Below, one piece after another: positions 52,875 through 62,286 of a DNA stretch of 64,000 nucleotides (position 1 is the stretch's first letter; each line of letters opens with the position of its first letter). The translations under genes and the position numbers were made by a program. Location: NCBI GenBank assembly GCA_035276685.1, contig DATELK010000221.1:19533-83532 (forward strand), written 5' to 3'. The notes under the pieces were generated by a model that was not told the origin of the DNA, did not search any database, and was given only the letters and a program-made list of their open reading frames with translations. Origin of the DNA: JACVRN01 sp035276685 (GTDB lineage: Bacteria; Acidobacteriota; Blastocatellia; Pyrinomonadales; Pyrinomonadaceae).

Positions 52875-55800
52875 ATGAAGGAGACGCCACTGTCACAGCC
52901 AGCCTTCTTTCTGCGTACGAAGCTGCTGCCGCCCAGGCCAGCCCCGGCGCTTCTCTCGCGCCCGCGTCTCTCAGAGCGCCTTGAGCGAAACCTTGAGCAT
53001 CCGGTCACGCTCGTCACAGCCAACGCAGGCTCGGGCAAGACCACTCTCGTCGCGGATTTCGTGCGTAGCGGCCAGCGCCAGTACGTCTGGTATCAGCTAG
53101 ACCACACGGACGCAGACCCGGCGGTCTTCCTAGGCTACGTCACAAACGGAATCCGCCAGACCGTCAAAGGCTTCGGCGAAGTGATGCTCTCTTACCTGCA
53201 GCAGGCCTCGGACGAGCTTGCACAGCAACCCGAGCGAGCCGTCGATGTGCTCTTAAACGAAGTCCTTGAGAAGATAGAGCAGCAGCTTGTAATAGTCCTT
53301 GACGATTATCATCACCTGGGCACGGACACGGCCGTTCACCGCGTCGTAGACCGCCTCATACAGTACATGCCGGACGTGATGCACCTGATTATCATCACGA
53401 GGGATTTGCCGCCGCTCTCGATTGCGCGTCTTCGCTCGCACAACTCGCTGGCCGTCATAGACCGCTCTGAGCTTCTCTTCACGGACAAGGAAACGCAGGA
53501 GCTTTTCCGGCAGGTCTTCGACCTTGAGCTGACGCCGGAGCAGCTTAAAGAGTACAGGGAGCGCACGCACGGCTGGATTACTGCGCTTCAGCTTGTGCGT
53601 CAGGTGGCGCAGCGTCAGGCGCTCTCGCAGACGGAAGATGGCGGCGCGGGCGCGATTGACCTTGTGGACGTGCTACGCCAGTCCGAGCGGGACATCTTCG
53701 ACTATTTCGCGGAAGAGGTCTTCGCGGACGAGCCTGAGGACGTGAGGCTATACCTGCCGCGCCTGGCCCTCTTAGACCGCATTGAGTCGAGCACCTGTCA
53801 CGCGCTTTTCCCGGAAGCAAACTGCCGCAACATGCTGCCCGCGCTCGTCAGGCGAAACGTCTTCACCTCGATTGCGGCCGACGAGCGCGGCGAAGAGTAT
53901 CGCCTTCATCCTCTTTTTCAGAGCTTCCTGAGAAGACGCCTGCGCGCGGAGATTGGGCGTGCCGGTGTCGCTTCGGAGCACGCGCGATTCGCAGACCATT
54001 TCCTGAAGCGCGCCGTCTGGGACGAGGCGATGCAGCACCTCTTGGCGGCGGAGGACTACGAGCGCGCAGCCTCTATCATCGCCGAAGAGGGAAGCCGCTG
54101 GATAACGAGCGGCGCGCTGTCGTCGCTCATCTCTTACTCCGAGGCTCTGCCCGCGTCTGTGCTCGAATCGCGCCCGCGTGCTCTGCTTCACCGTGCGGAG
54201 GCCGCTAGGTTGCAGGGCGAGTACGACACGGCCCAATCGCTTTTCCGTCGCGCCGTGCAGCTTCTGCATGAAAGGGAAGACCGCGAGTGGGAGGCGGAGG
54301 GGCTTCACTCGCTGGCGACGATTGCGCGCCGCAGGGGAGAGTTCGAGACGGCCTTCTCTTATCTGGACAGAGCCGTGGAATTGACGGACGAGGGCGCGCC
54401 CGTTCGCATGAAGTGCGGCAACACGCGCGGGCTCTGCTTGATGGCTACGGGCGAGCTTGAGGCAGCGGAGCGGGAGTTTCGCGCCGCGCTTCAACTGGCG
54501 GAAGAGCAGGGCGAGGAGCGCTACAGCCGCTTGATTGCACACAACCTGGGACTGCCCGCCATGATTCGCGGCGACTTCGGAGAAGCGCTCCGCTGGTTGA
54601 GACGCATACTGCCCGAGACGAACGCGCAGCCGCCCGCGCCGCAGGAAGCAACGGCCCACCTCAACATAGCGCGCTGCTACTTCTATCGCGGCGACATGGC
54701 ATCGTGCGAAAAGCATCTGGACGAAGCTCTTGAGCGCAGCCAGCTATTTAACCAGACCTCTCTGCACGGAGAGATATTCGAATCCTACGGCAACCTTTAC
54801 CGCGAGACCGGAGACGTTGCCCGCGCCACTGAGTTCTACGAGCGCGCCTCTCGCGCACACGAAGAATCGGGGATAGACATCACGCGTCACGAGCTGCTGG
54901 ACGAGCAGGCCGTGCTTTACCTACAGGTGGGCGACCTTCAGGCGGCGCGCGAAAAGATTGACCGTCTCATCGATGCGCGCGAGCGCGCGGGCGACCAGTT
55001 GGGCATGACTACGGCCAGCCTTGTGCGCGCCTCAATCATGCTGGCCGAAGGAAATCCGGACGGCGCACGCTCGGAGCTTCTTCCGGCCCTGAGTTACTTC
55101 CGAGAGCACAGGCTCAACTACTACGAGGCGCAGGCTTCTATGGCGCTCGCCTCTTGCGAATACCGCGCGGGCGATGAAAGCAAAGCTCTTGAGCATCTCA
55201 GGCGCGCTGTCGATTTGGCCGCTCGCTACGACTATGAGTACTGGCTCAAGCGACAGGTGGAGCGTCACAGGGAGCTATTCAGCAACGCAGAGGCCGCCGA
55301 AGTGCTGCCCACAGACCTGCGCGCCCTGCTTGCCGCCGCGCCGCAAACGAAGGAGCCGGAGGTCGCTCAAGCCTCACCCATAACGGTCGTCTCGCAGAAG
55401 CCCGTCACAGACCTGACCATCAACATGCTCGGGCCCGTGGAGATTTTCCGCGACCCTGCGAGGCCGCTCGCGGCGGACGCTTGGACTACCAAGCGTGCGC
55501 GCGACATTCTGTGCTACATAGCTTCAAGGCGGCACCGCCGCGCCTCAAAGGATGTCATCATAGACACCTTCTGGAGCGACGCGGATTTCGAAGTCGTGGA
55601 GAAGAACTTTCACCCGACCATCTCGCACATACGAAAGGCGCTCAATTCCAACCAGCCGCTCAAGCAGAACTTCCTCGTCTACAGGGACGGCGACTACCAG
55701 CTTAACCAGAACTTCTCCTACCTGATAGACACGGCCGAGTTCGACCGGCTGCTTTCAGAGGGAGAGAGTGCGCGGCGCGCCAGAGAGTTCGAGCGCTGCA

Positions 55801-56165
55801 TAGATGCTTACGAGAACGCCATTAAGCTCTATCGCGGCGAGTTCATGCAGGGCGGCTACGACGATTGGGTAGAGGAGCAGCGCACCTATTACCGTGAGCA
55901 GTACCTGCGGATACTGGAATCGCTGGCGGCCGTGGCGCAAAGGGGCGAGGATTGGCTCAGGGTGCTCGACTTGGCTCAGCAAATCCTGCGCGAAGACCCC
56001 TTCCGGGAGGACATACACTGCATGATTATGCGCGCTTACTCGGCTACGGGAAACCGCGCGGCCCTGAAGGAGCAGTACGAGCATTTACGAAAGCTCTTAC
56101 AAAAAGAGCTTGGGGTCGAGCCAGTGGCCGAAACACGCAAGGTTTACAAGGAATTAATGGGCTGA
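52875..56165 (+). CDS. MalT-like STAND regulator with C-terminal BTAD domain
   Basis: From ATG 52875 the protein has 1096 residues, starting just before the conserved FFLRTKLLPPRP; a GTG at 52770 would add 35 poorly ordered residues. In order: ATPase (Walker A ANAGSGKTT at 49-57, Walker B LVIVLDDYHHLG, about 30-300), a helical arm (ERTHGWITALQL), TPR-like solenoid (about 370-830; AEAARLQGEYDTAQSLFRRA), then an OmpR-type winged helix (about 880-965; NMLGPVEIFRD, KRARDILCYIASR) and a BTAD domain (about 970-1090; GVEPVAETRKVYKELM). Such proteins are ligand-gated transcription activators. The wHTH-BTAD order is usual for SARP proteins, but at the C-terminus it replaces MalT's LuxR helix. Targets are unknown; the S8 gene 212 bp downstream is one candidate. 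Confidence 0.9.
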   Translation: MKETPLSQPAFFLRTKLLPPRPAPALLSRPRLSERLERNLEHPVTLVTANAGSGKTTLVADFVRSGQRQYVWYQLDHTDADPAVFLGYVTNGIRQTVKGFGEVMLSYLQQASDELAQQPERAVDVLLNEVLEKIEQQLVIVLDDYHHLGTDTAVHRVVDRLIQYMPDVMHLIIITRDLPPLSIARLRSHNSLAVIDRSELLFTDKETQELFRQVFDLELTPEQLKEYRERTHGWITALQLVRQVAQRQALSQTEDGGAGAIDLVDVLRQSERDIFDYFAEEVFADEPEDVRLYLPRLALLDRIESSTCHALFPEANCRNMLPALVRRNVFTSIAADERGEEYRLHPLFQSFLRRRLRAEIGRAGVASEHARFADHFLKRAVWDEAMQHLLAAEDYERAASIIAEEGSRWITSGALSSLISYSEALPASVLESRPRALLHRAEAARLQGEYDTAQSLFRRAVQLLHEREDREWEAEGLHSLATIARRRGEFETAFSYLDRAVELTDEGAPVRMKCGNTRGLCLMATGELEAAEREFRAALQLAEEQGEERYSRLIAHNLGLPAMIRGDFGEALRWLRRILPETNAQPPAPQEATAHLNIARCYFYRGDMASCEKHLDEALERSQLFNQTSLHGEIFESYGNLYRETGDVARATEFYERASRAHEESGIDITRHELLDEQAVLYLQVGDLQAAREKIDRLIDARERAGDQLGMTTASLVRASIMLAEGNPDGARSELLPALSYFREHRLNYYEAQASMALASCEYRAGDESKALEHLRRAVDLAARYDYEYWLKRQVERHRELFSNAEAAEVLPTDLRALLAAAPQTKEPEVAQASPITVVSQKPVTDLTINMLGPVEIFRDPARPLAADAWTTKRARDILCYIASRRHRRASKDVIIDTFWSDADFEVVEKNFHPTISHIRKALNSNQPLKQNFLVYRDGDYQLNQNFSYLIDTAEFDRLLSEGESARRAREFERCIDAYENAIKLYRGEFMQGGYDDWVEEQRTYYREQYLRILESLAAVAQRGEDWLRVLDLAQQILREDPFREDIHCMIMRAYSATGNRAALKEQYEHLRKLLQKELGVEPVAETRKVYKELMG

Positions 56166-56377
56166 GACGGAGGAAGCTCTTCGCGGCTTTCGGGGGCCTT
56201 GTCAAGCGCGTATTAAAGTTAACGAAAATTTGCAATCTGAGCGCAATAATTTTCAGGCAACGTTTATCTAAAATAAGCGGCATAACGCTTTTCCTTGAAG
56301 TGCAGTACCTCGCCTTTGAATTAGTTGGTTGGTAGCTAAATCGTTCGGTAGCGACGGGCGACGATTTTCCTGAGGCC

Positions 56378-59359
56378 ATGAGAAGAATAGCATTCGACCT
56401 ATCCAAAAAGGTTTTCGCGCTTTCATTAATTTTACTGCTGAGCGTCGGCCCTGCCAGCGCAGGGATAGCCGTGACCGGCGCAGACGGCATTGCCGTCACG
56501 GGCGCGGACGGCGTCTCCTTCACCAACGTCTCGGGCATAGCGACCACAGGCGCGGACGGCTTCCTGACCTTCGCCCCGAACGGCATAGCCACGACAGGCG
56601 CGGACGGCATAGCCACTACCGGCGCGGACGGCGCACGCTACACCGGGACTAACGGCATAGCCACCACAGGCGCGGACAGCATGCAGATTGCCCGGGCCGA
56701 TGGCATAGCGGTCACTGGCGCGGACGGCATCGCCGTCACTGGCGCAGATGGAACCACCTACCACGCGAACTCCCTTGTCATACGAAACGCGAACGGCATA
56801 GCCACCACGGGCGCGGACGGTATAGCCACTACAGGCGCGGACGGCATCGCGGTCACAGGCGCGGACTCCTTCACCGTCAAGCGCGCGGACGGTATCACTA
56901 CAGCCAAAGTTCAGGGGATAGCAGTCACAGGCGCGGACGGCATAGCGGTCACAGGCGCGGACGGCACGACCTACAACATCTCGCCGAACGGCATAGCCGT
57001 CACGGGAGCCGACGGCATAGCGGTCACAGGCGCTGACGGAATCGCCGTGACGGGCGCTGACGGCATTACCTTAACAAGGCTGGATGGGATTGCTACCACG
57101 GGCGCGGACGGCATAGCGACTACGGGAGTCGATACCGGCACGGGTCTAAAGAGCGTTGACCCGGAGCTGGCGCTCATGCTTGATAAGATGACGGACGACA
57201 GCAACGTCAACGCTGCCGTTGTCTATCACAGGCTGCCTACCGATGCAGACATAGCAGAGCTTCAGAGCATAGGCGTCATGGGCGGCACGCGCTTCAAAGT
57301 GCTTCCCGTCATCATCGTCACCGCCACAAGAAGACAGCTCGTAGCCATCTCTCGCCTCGCAAGCGTGCGCTCCATCTACGGCAACCGCACGCTTCAATCG
57401 AACATAGCTCCGGTCAGCCCGCTTACAAACGCAGACCGCGTTCGCACAGACGCAGAGCTTGCGCGACGCAACAACGGCCTGCCCTATAGCGGTCGCGGCG
57501 TCACTGTGGCTGTGCTGGACACAGGCCTCGACGGCACGCACGCCGACTTCTCGGGCCGCGTAGCACAGAACGTCAAGCTCGCTGACATGCAGAGCGCCCC
57601 CGTGGGCTTCAACTATCCAATCAACGTGGAAGGGCTTCCTAACACAGACCAGGCTTACGGCCACGGCACCTTCGTCGCGGGCACTATCGCCGGGAGCGGC
57701 GCTCGCTCCGGCGGCAAGTATCAGGGCGTTGCTCCGGGAGCGCGGCTCGTAGGCTTGAGCGCGGGCGACCTTAACCTTTCCTTTGTGCTGACGGGCTTCG
57801 ACTACCTGCTTGAGCGCGGCGAAAGTTTGGGCGTGCGCGTAGTTAATTGCAGCTTCTCCGCCAACACTGTCTTTGACGTGAACGACCCCGTGAACGTAGC
57901 CACGCGCATGCTGACGGACAACGGCGTCACCGTGGTCTTCTCCGCAGGCAACACCGGCTCGGGTCTCAACACGCTGAATCCTTACGCCGTCGCGCCGTGG
58001 GTCGTAAGCGTAGGCGCGACGGATGCGAATCGAAAGCTCGCGGACTTCTCTTCGCGCGGAGCCTTCGGAAGCACTCTGTTTAGACCGACGCTGGTTGCAC
58101 CGGGCGTGGCAATGGTTGCGCCGCGAAGCACCACGAGCGCAACGGGCGCGCTTGGACTTGCGACCGCCAGCGACCTCGCGCAGCTTTCTGCGGGCGAGGC
58201 TCCGTATTACACGACGGCGAGCGGCACAAGCTTCTCAGCGCCGCAGGTCGCGGGAGCGGTCGCTCTGATGCTCGAAGCCAACCCGCGATTGACGCCCGCG
58301 CAGATTAAGGACATCCTGCAACGCACGGCGACGCCGCTTCCCGCTTACTACGGTCACGAAGTAGGCGCTGGCATGCTCAACGCTCACGCGGCTTTGATTG
58401 AAGCGGCTTTCCCGCAGAGACGAATCGGCACATGGCGCTCCACGCTTGACCGTGGACAGGTGAGATTCGTCAACGACCCCGCGCAGCGATTCACGGGAAC
58501 CGTCTCTTCGGGCGGCTTCTCGGACATCGCGCTGAACGTTCCCGAAAACACGCTGGTCGCCTCTGTTCAGATAGCCTGGGGGCCCATGACCAGCATCAAC
58601 GACCTTGCGCTCACGGTTTATGACCCGGCCGGTGTGAAGCGCGCGGAATCGAACGTGCTGAATCTTCCGGGCCTGACGGGCAAGCGCGAGAGGGTCGCGC
58701 TCACGTCTGCGAGGGCCGGAGCGTGGCGAGCCAGAGTGACGCACACGCTGGGCGCGAGTGTGACGGCACAGTCCTTCACGGGCGTGATGGAGACTACGCG
58801 CGTGGAGTACGCGCCGCTCGCGGATTTGGCGGGCTTGAGCCCTGCCGCGCAGGCAGAGATTAACCAGTCGCTCAGGCAGTTCACCATGCTGCCCTTCGGC
58901 AAGCACTTCAGGCCGCAGTTCGCGGTCTCTCGCGGCGATTTAGCCGCAGCGCTCGTCATGAGCGGGCGAGCCGCGCAGTACCTGCCCGGCCAATCCTCTT
59001 ACACGGACGTGCGCGACCCCGTGACCACACTCTTCGTAGAGAGCGTGCAGGCCGCGCAGGGCGGGCCGTTCTTCATGGATGCTTCAGCGGGCGGAGCCTT
59101 CAGGCCGGACGCGCGTGTAGACAGGCTCACGGCTGCCGTCGTGCTGGTTCGCGCGGCAGGGCTCGCGTCAGAAGCCGAAGCCAGAAAAGGCGAGTTGCTG
59201 GCTCTCGCAGACGTGACCTTGATTCCGTCTTCCATGAGAGGCTACGTGGCGGTGGCAATGTCGCGCGGGCTTCTGCAAGCGGACGGCACGCTCTTTAACC
59301 CGCAAGCCGATTTCACACGCCTTGAGCTTGCCCACGCGCTCGCCGTCATGACGAAGTAA
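56378..59359 (+). CDS. S8 subtilisin-like protease with octapeptide-repeat prodomain and SLH-like tail
   Basis: The protein has 993 residues. Signal peptide to residue 28 (SLILLLSVGPASA). Residues 29-252 are 28 units of an eight-residue repeat, consensus GIA(V/T)TGAD. A short inhibitor_I9-like region (about 260-330; VVYHRLPTDADIAELQSIGV) precedes the catalytic domain: Asp381 in VAVLDTGLDGTHADF, His429 in YGHGTFVAGT, Ser618 in SGTSFSAPQVAG. A beta-sandwich (about 685-810) and SLH-like repeats (about 835-993; FRPDARVDRLTAAVVLVRAA, FNPQADFTRLELAHALAVM) follow. Probably exported and bound to the cell surface. A terminator follows directly. Confidence 0.92.
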   Translation: MRRIAFDLSKKVFALSLILLLSVGPASAGIAVTGADGIAVTGADGVSFTNVSGIATTGADGFLTFAPNGIATTGADGIATTGADGARYTGTNGIATTGADSMQIARADGIAVTGADGIAVTGADGTTYHANSLVIRNANGIATTGADGIATTGADGIAVTGADSFTVKRADGITTAKVQGIAVTGADGIAVTGADGTTYNISPNGIAVTGADGIAVTGADGIAVTGADGITLTRLDGIATTGADGIATTGVDTGTGLKSVDPELALMLDKMTDDSNVNAAVVYHRLPTDADIAELQSIGVMGGTRFKVLPVIIVTATRRQLVAISRLASVRSIYGNRTLQSNIAPVSPLTNADRVRTDAELARRNNGLPYSGRGVTVAVLDTGLDGTHADFSGRVAQNVKLADMQSAPVGFNYPINVEGLPNTDQAYGHGTFVAGTIAGSGARSGGKYQGVAPGARLVGLSAGDLNLSFVLTGFDYLLERGESLGVRVVNCSFSANTVFDVNDPVNVATRMLTDNGVTVVFSAGNTGSGLNTLNPYAVAPWVVSVGATDANRKLADFSSRGAFGSTLFRPTLVAPGVAMVAPRSTTSATGALGLATASDLAQLSAGEAPYYTTASGTSFSAPQVAGAVALMLEANPRLTPAQIKDILQRTATPLPAYYGHEVGAGMLNAHAALIEAAFPQRRIGTWRSTLDRGQVRFVNDPAQRFTGTVSSGGFSDIALNVPENTLVASVQIAWGPMTSINDLALTVYDPAGVKRAESNVLNLPGLTGKRERVALTSARAGAWRARVTHTLGASVTAQSFTGVMETTRVEYAPLADLAGLSPAAQAEINQSLRQFTMLPFGKHFRPQFAVSRGDLAAALVMSGRAAQYLPGQSSYTDVRDPVTTLFVESVQAAQGGPFFMDASAGGAFRPDARVDRLTAAVVLVRAAGLASEAEARKGELLALADVTLIPSSMRGYVAVAMSRGLLQADGTLFNPQADFTRLELAHALAVMTK
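56462..57133 (+). repeat. Coding tandem repeat, 24-bp period, 28 units
   Basis: A run of 24-bp units encoding GIAVTGAD or GIATTGAD. About 17 units are near-exact and the others (for example GVSFTNVS, GARYTGTN, GITLTRLD) are diverged but keep the register. Only two units have a changed length (LVIRNAN, seven residues; GTTYNISPN, nine). Codons vary between units, so the DNA copies are not all recent. Confidence 0.95.
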
Positions 59360-59378
59360 GCAGAGAATAAGAGACAAG

Positions 59379-59417
59379 AAGAGGCGCGGTTGAGTTAATC
59401 AGCCGCGCCTCTTTTTT
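59379..59417 (+). terminator. Rho-independent terminator of the S8 protease gene
   Basis: An 11-bp GC-rich stem AAGAGGCGCGG / CCGCGCCTCTT with a 13-nt loop and a following run of six T on the plus strand, 20 bp after the stop. Confidence 0.88.
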
Positions 59418-59424
59418 ATCTACT

Positions 59425-61182
59425 CTATTTGTTGACGAACAGTTCTTCCACGTTCCAGAGCGAGTAGGGGACTATGGTGGACGGGCGGTAGTTGCGCACG
59501 CGAGTGTTGGAGGCCGTGATGATGTGTCGCGCGACTATGGGGATGACCGGAAGCTGCTCGGCTAGTATTGCCTGCGCGTCTCGGAAGAGCGCCTTGCGCC
59601 GCTCCGCGTCTCTCTCGTGAGCCTGAGCGGTTAGAAGCTCGTCCAGCCTCTTTTCCCAAGCCTCCGTGGGCGTAGTCTTCTTAGGCTCCCAAGGCCGCGT
59701 AGGACTGCTGCTGACAAAGTAGTTGACGTAGGAAGAGGGGTCAGGCTCTGTGACGGTCGTGCCTAAAAGGATGGCGTCGTAATCCTTGCTCTGCTGCCAG
59801 CGCGCCGTGAGCGCCTGAAACTCAATCGGCGCGACCTGCACCTTTATCCCTAAGCGCCCCAGGTCTTCCTGTATGATGGCGGCCATGCCCTTTCGCGGTT
59901 CGTTCTCCACGGGCACGATGATGGTGAACTCCACGCGGTTGCCTTTTGAATCCAGAAGCTCCGGCGCATCCTTAGAGCCTCGCTCGGTAAAGCCTGCCTC
60001 GCGCAGCAGCTCCTTAGCTCTCTCAAGGTTGTACTCCGTGCGCGGGATGTCTTGAGCCGCCCAGACCTTATTGCCGGGCGAGACGAATCCGTAGAGCGGC
60101 GTCGCCAGACCCTGCAAGACCGAAGTCGCCACGGATTCGCGGTCTATAGCGTAGGATACTGCGCGACGGAAGCGAACGTCCGTGAACCACGCGCGCTTCA
60201 CAGGGTCAACGAAGGGCTTGCCGTTCTGCTCGCCCTGGTTGAGGTTGAACCAGAGGTGGTCAGTCGTGAGCCCCGGCCCTAGGTCGTAGGCTCGCACTTG
60301 GCCTCCGCCTGTGCGAAGAGATGCATAGTCCGTGGGCCGTATGCGGTCAACTATGTCGAGCCCGCCTTGCGTGAGGCGCGTCAGTGCGGCGTTCGCATCG
60401 CCCACTACCTCAAGCGTGAGCGTGTCAAGATAAGGAAGCTGCGTGCCTGCGGAATCTCGCTTCCAGTAGAAGGGATTTCGCTTGAGCGTGACGCGCTCGC
60501 CGGGCGCGCTCGCTTCGATGATGAAAGCCCCAGCCGTGACAATCTGCTTCGGGTCTTCACTCAGGCTGTAACGGTCGCGCAGGGTGCCTCGCTTCAAATC
60601 CGCTTCGAGAACGTGACGCGGCAGCACCGCCAAATTCGAGAGATAGTTTTCCGGCGTGGCTATGGCTTCGGGGAAGATGAGGCGCAGGTGTTTCGCGTCC
60701 GTGACGGTGACTTCAATGGGCTTTCCTCCTATCACCATCGCGTCGCGGAAGCTGGGCGAGGCTGTGCGCTCGTCGTAGAGCGCCTGAAAAGTAAAGAGCA
60801 CGTCTTCGGCCGTGAGCGCGTGGCCGTCGGAAAATTGCAGGCCGTCGCGCAAAGTTAAATCTAGCGTGCGCCCGTCCTCATTCATCTTCCACTCAGAGGC
60901 CAGAGCGGGCACGTATCGCTGCTGGTCGTGGTCAAACTCCACGAGCCGCCCGCTCATGAGAAAGAAGGCGACCGTCAGCGAGTACTCGTCCGAGACCATC
61001 AGGTAGTTGAAGGTCTTCGGCGGCGAAGTCAGCTTGTAGGTGAGCGAGCCGCCGCGAGTGCCTACTACGCGCTCGCGCTGTAGAGCCTCGGCGGGCTGTG
61101 CGGGCGGTGGCTGCGCGCTCTGGCATGCCTGGCCGAAGAGGGCGGCTGCGAGCAGTACGATAAAGAGAGCTATCTTAGGCAT
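59425..61182 (-). CDS. Peptide-type ABC transporter substrate-binding lipoprotein
   Basis: The protein has 585 residues. The signal MPKIALFIVLLAAALFGQAC gives an acylated Cys at 20, followed by a Gln/Pro linker. The rest is an SBP_bac_5 domain (OppA/DppA type): GGSLTYKLTSPPKTFNYL, LRDGLQFSDGHALTAEDVLF, VRFRRAVSYAIDRESVAT and the C-terminal IPIVARHIITASNTRVRNY. These proteins capture oligopeptides, or in some subgroups sugars or nickel, for import. It is divergent from two matching permease genes. No ATPase gene lies in the window. Confidence 0.92.
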   Translation of the reverse strand: MPKIALFIVLLAAALFGQACQSAQPPPAQPAEALQRERVVGTRGGSLTYKLTSPPKTFNYLMVSDEYSLTVAFFLMSGRLVEFDHDQQRYVPALASEWKMNEDGRTLDLTLRDGLQFSDGHALTAEDVLFTFQALYDERTASPSFRDAMVIGGKPIEVTVTDAKHLRLIFPEAIATPENYLSNLAVLPRHVLEADLKRGTLRDRYSLSEDPKQIVTAGAFIIEASAPGERVTLKRNPFYWKRDSAGTQLPYLDTLTLEVVGDANAALTRLTQGGLDIVDRIRPTDYASLRTGGGQVRAYDLGPGLTTDHLWFNLNQGEQNGKPFVDPVKRAWFTDVRFRRAVSYAIDRESVATSVLQGLATPLYGFVSPGNKVWAAQDIPRTEYNLERAKELLREAGFTERGSKDAPELLDSKGNRVEFTIIVPVENEPRKGMAAIIQEDLGRLGIKVQVAPIEFQALTARWQQSKDYDAILLGTTVTEPDPSSYVNYFVSSSPTRPWEPKKTTPTEAWEKRLDELLTAQAHERDAERRKALFRDAQAILAEQLPVIPIVARHIITASNTRVRNYRPSTIVPYSLWNVEELFVNK

Positions 61183-61290
61183 AGAATGAACGAGCCGGAT
61201 TCAATCACGAATAAGCAAAGAATGTCCAGCATTAACTTAGCCCTCTTGTTGCATTTCAAAATAGATGTTAGATAACGACGTGCGAAACCT

Positions 61291-62286
61291 ATGCTGAGAA
61301 TCGTTCTCTATAGATTGATACAGGGCGCGTTGGTGATTCTGATTGTGTCTGCCCTGACCTTTGCGCTGTTGGGAGCGGCCGGGGGCGACGCGCTCAGCTC
61401 TTTGAGCAGCGACCCGCTCGTGTCGGAAGCGACGCTTCGCACGCTGCGTCACACTTACGGGCTGGACGAGCCTCTAGGGGTTCGCTACTGGCGCTGGCTC
61501 TCGGGCGTGCTCAAGGGAGAGATGGGCTACTCTCTCTACTATCACACGCCCGCGTGGAGCATCATACGCCCGCGCCTCTTCAACACGCTCGTGCTGGCCG
61601 CAGTTGCTCTACTGATAGCCATGACAATCTCGCTCGCGCTCGGATGGCTGGCTGCACGTCGCGCGGGCGGCTGGGCGGATAGGTTGGCAGGGGCAGTCAT
61701 ACTGTTCGCGGCTTCGGCTCCCAGAATAGTGCTTGCGCTCGTGGCCCTCGCGCTCCTCGCGCGCTCTCAATCCTTTTCCACGTCTGGCGCTTCGGCCACG
61801 GGCTTCACCTTCATGCGGGTTTTCGTCCCGGCGCTTATCTTAAGCGTGCCGCTCGTGGCGCTCTTTCTGGCACAGGTGCGGGACGGCCTGCTGCTCTCCA
61901 TGAGAGAGGACTTCGTGCAGGTTGCGCGTGCCAAGGGACTCTCGGAGAGGGCAGTCATACTGCGCCACGCCCTGCGCGGAGCGCTCAATCCTTTAATCAC
62001 CATCTTCGGCCTCTCGCTTGGAAGTTTGATAAGCGGCTCCGTCATAGTCGAGACTGTCTTAGGCTGGCCGGGGCTCGGCCACCTGAGCGTAGTCGCGGCA
62101 CAGTCGCGAGACGTTCCGCTGCTGATGGGAGTGGTCTTGATTACGGCTACGGCCGTGCTCTTTGGAAATCTGCTGGCGGACATACTGCTCTGCCTGAACG
62201 ACCCGCGACTCAGGCATGGAGCGGGGCGAGGCACGGCTTCCGGCAGCGGAGCAGTAGGAGGAGGAGCCGCGACGCCTCTATCCTGA
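61291..62286 (+). CDS. DppB/OppB-like ABC transporter permease
   Basis: The protein has 331 residues with six membrane helices. The N-terminus LRIVLYRLIQGALVILIVSA and the region GDALSSLSSDP, then LRHTYGLDEPLGVRYWRWL, are typical of peptide-type permeases. The cytoplasmic EAA loop is RAKGLSERAVILRHALRGAL, where the ATPase docks. The C-terminus is a Gly/Ala-rich tail. It pairs with the second permease, whose ATG overlaps this stop by one base (TGATG). Confidence 0.92.
   Translation: MLRIVLYRLIQGALVILIVSALTFALLGAAGGDALSSLSSDPLVSEATLRTLRHTYGLDEPLGVRYWRWLSGVLKGEMGYSLYYHTPAWSIIRPRLFNTLVLAAVALLIAMTISLALGWLAARRAGGWADRLAGAVILFAASAPRIVLALVALALLARSQSFSTSGASATGFTFMRVFVPALILSVPLVALFLAQVRDGLLLSMREDFVQVARAKGLSERAVILRHALRGALNPLITIFGLSLGSLISGSVIVETVLGWPGLGHLSVVAAQSRDVPLLMGVVLITATAVLFGNLLADILLCLNDPRLRHGAGRGTASGSGAVGGGAATPLS

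Noticed and set aside
56432..57210. Long Pro/Ala/Val-rich frames on the minus strand across the octapeptide array
   Set aside because: They are the antisense reading of the tandem repeat and have no start context or family match.
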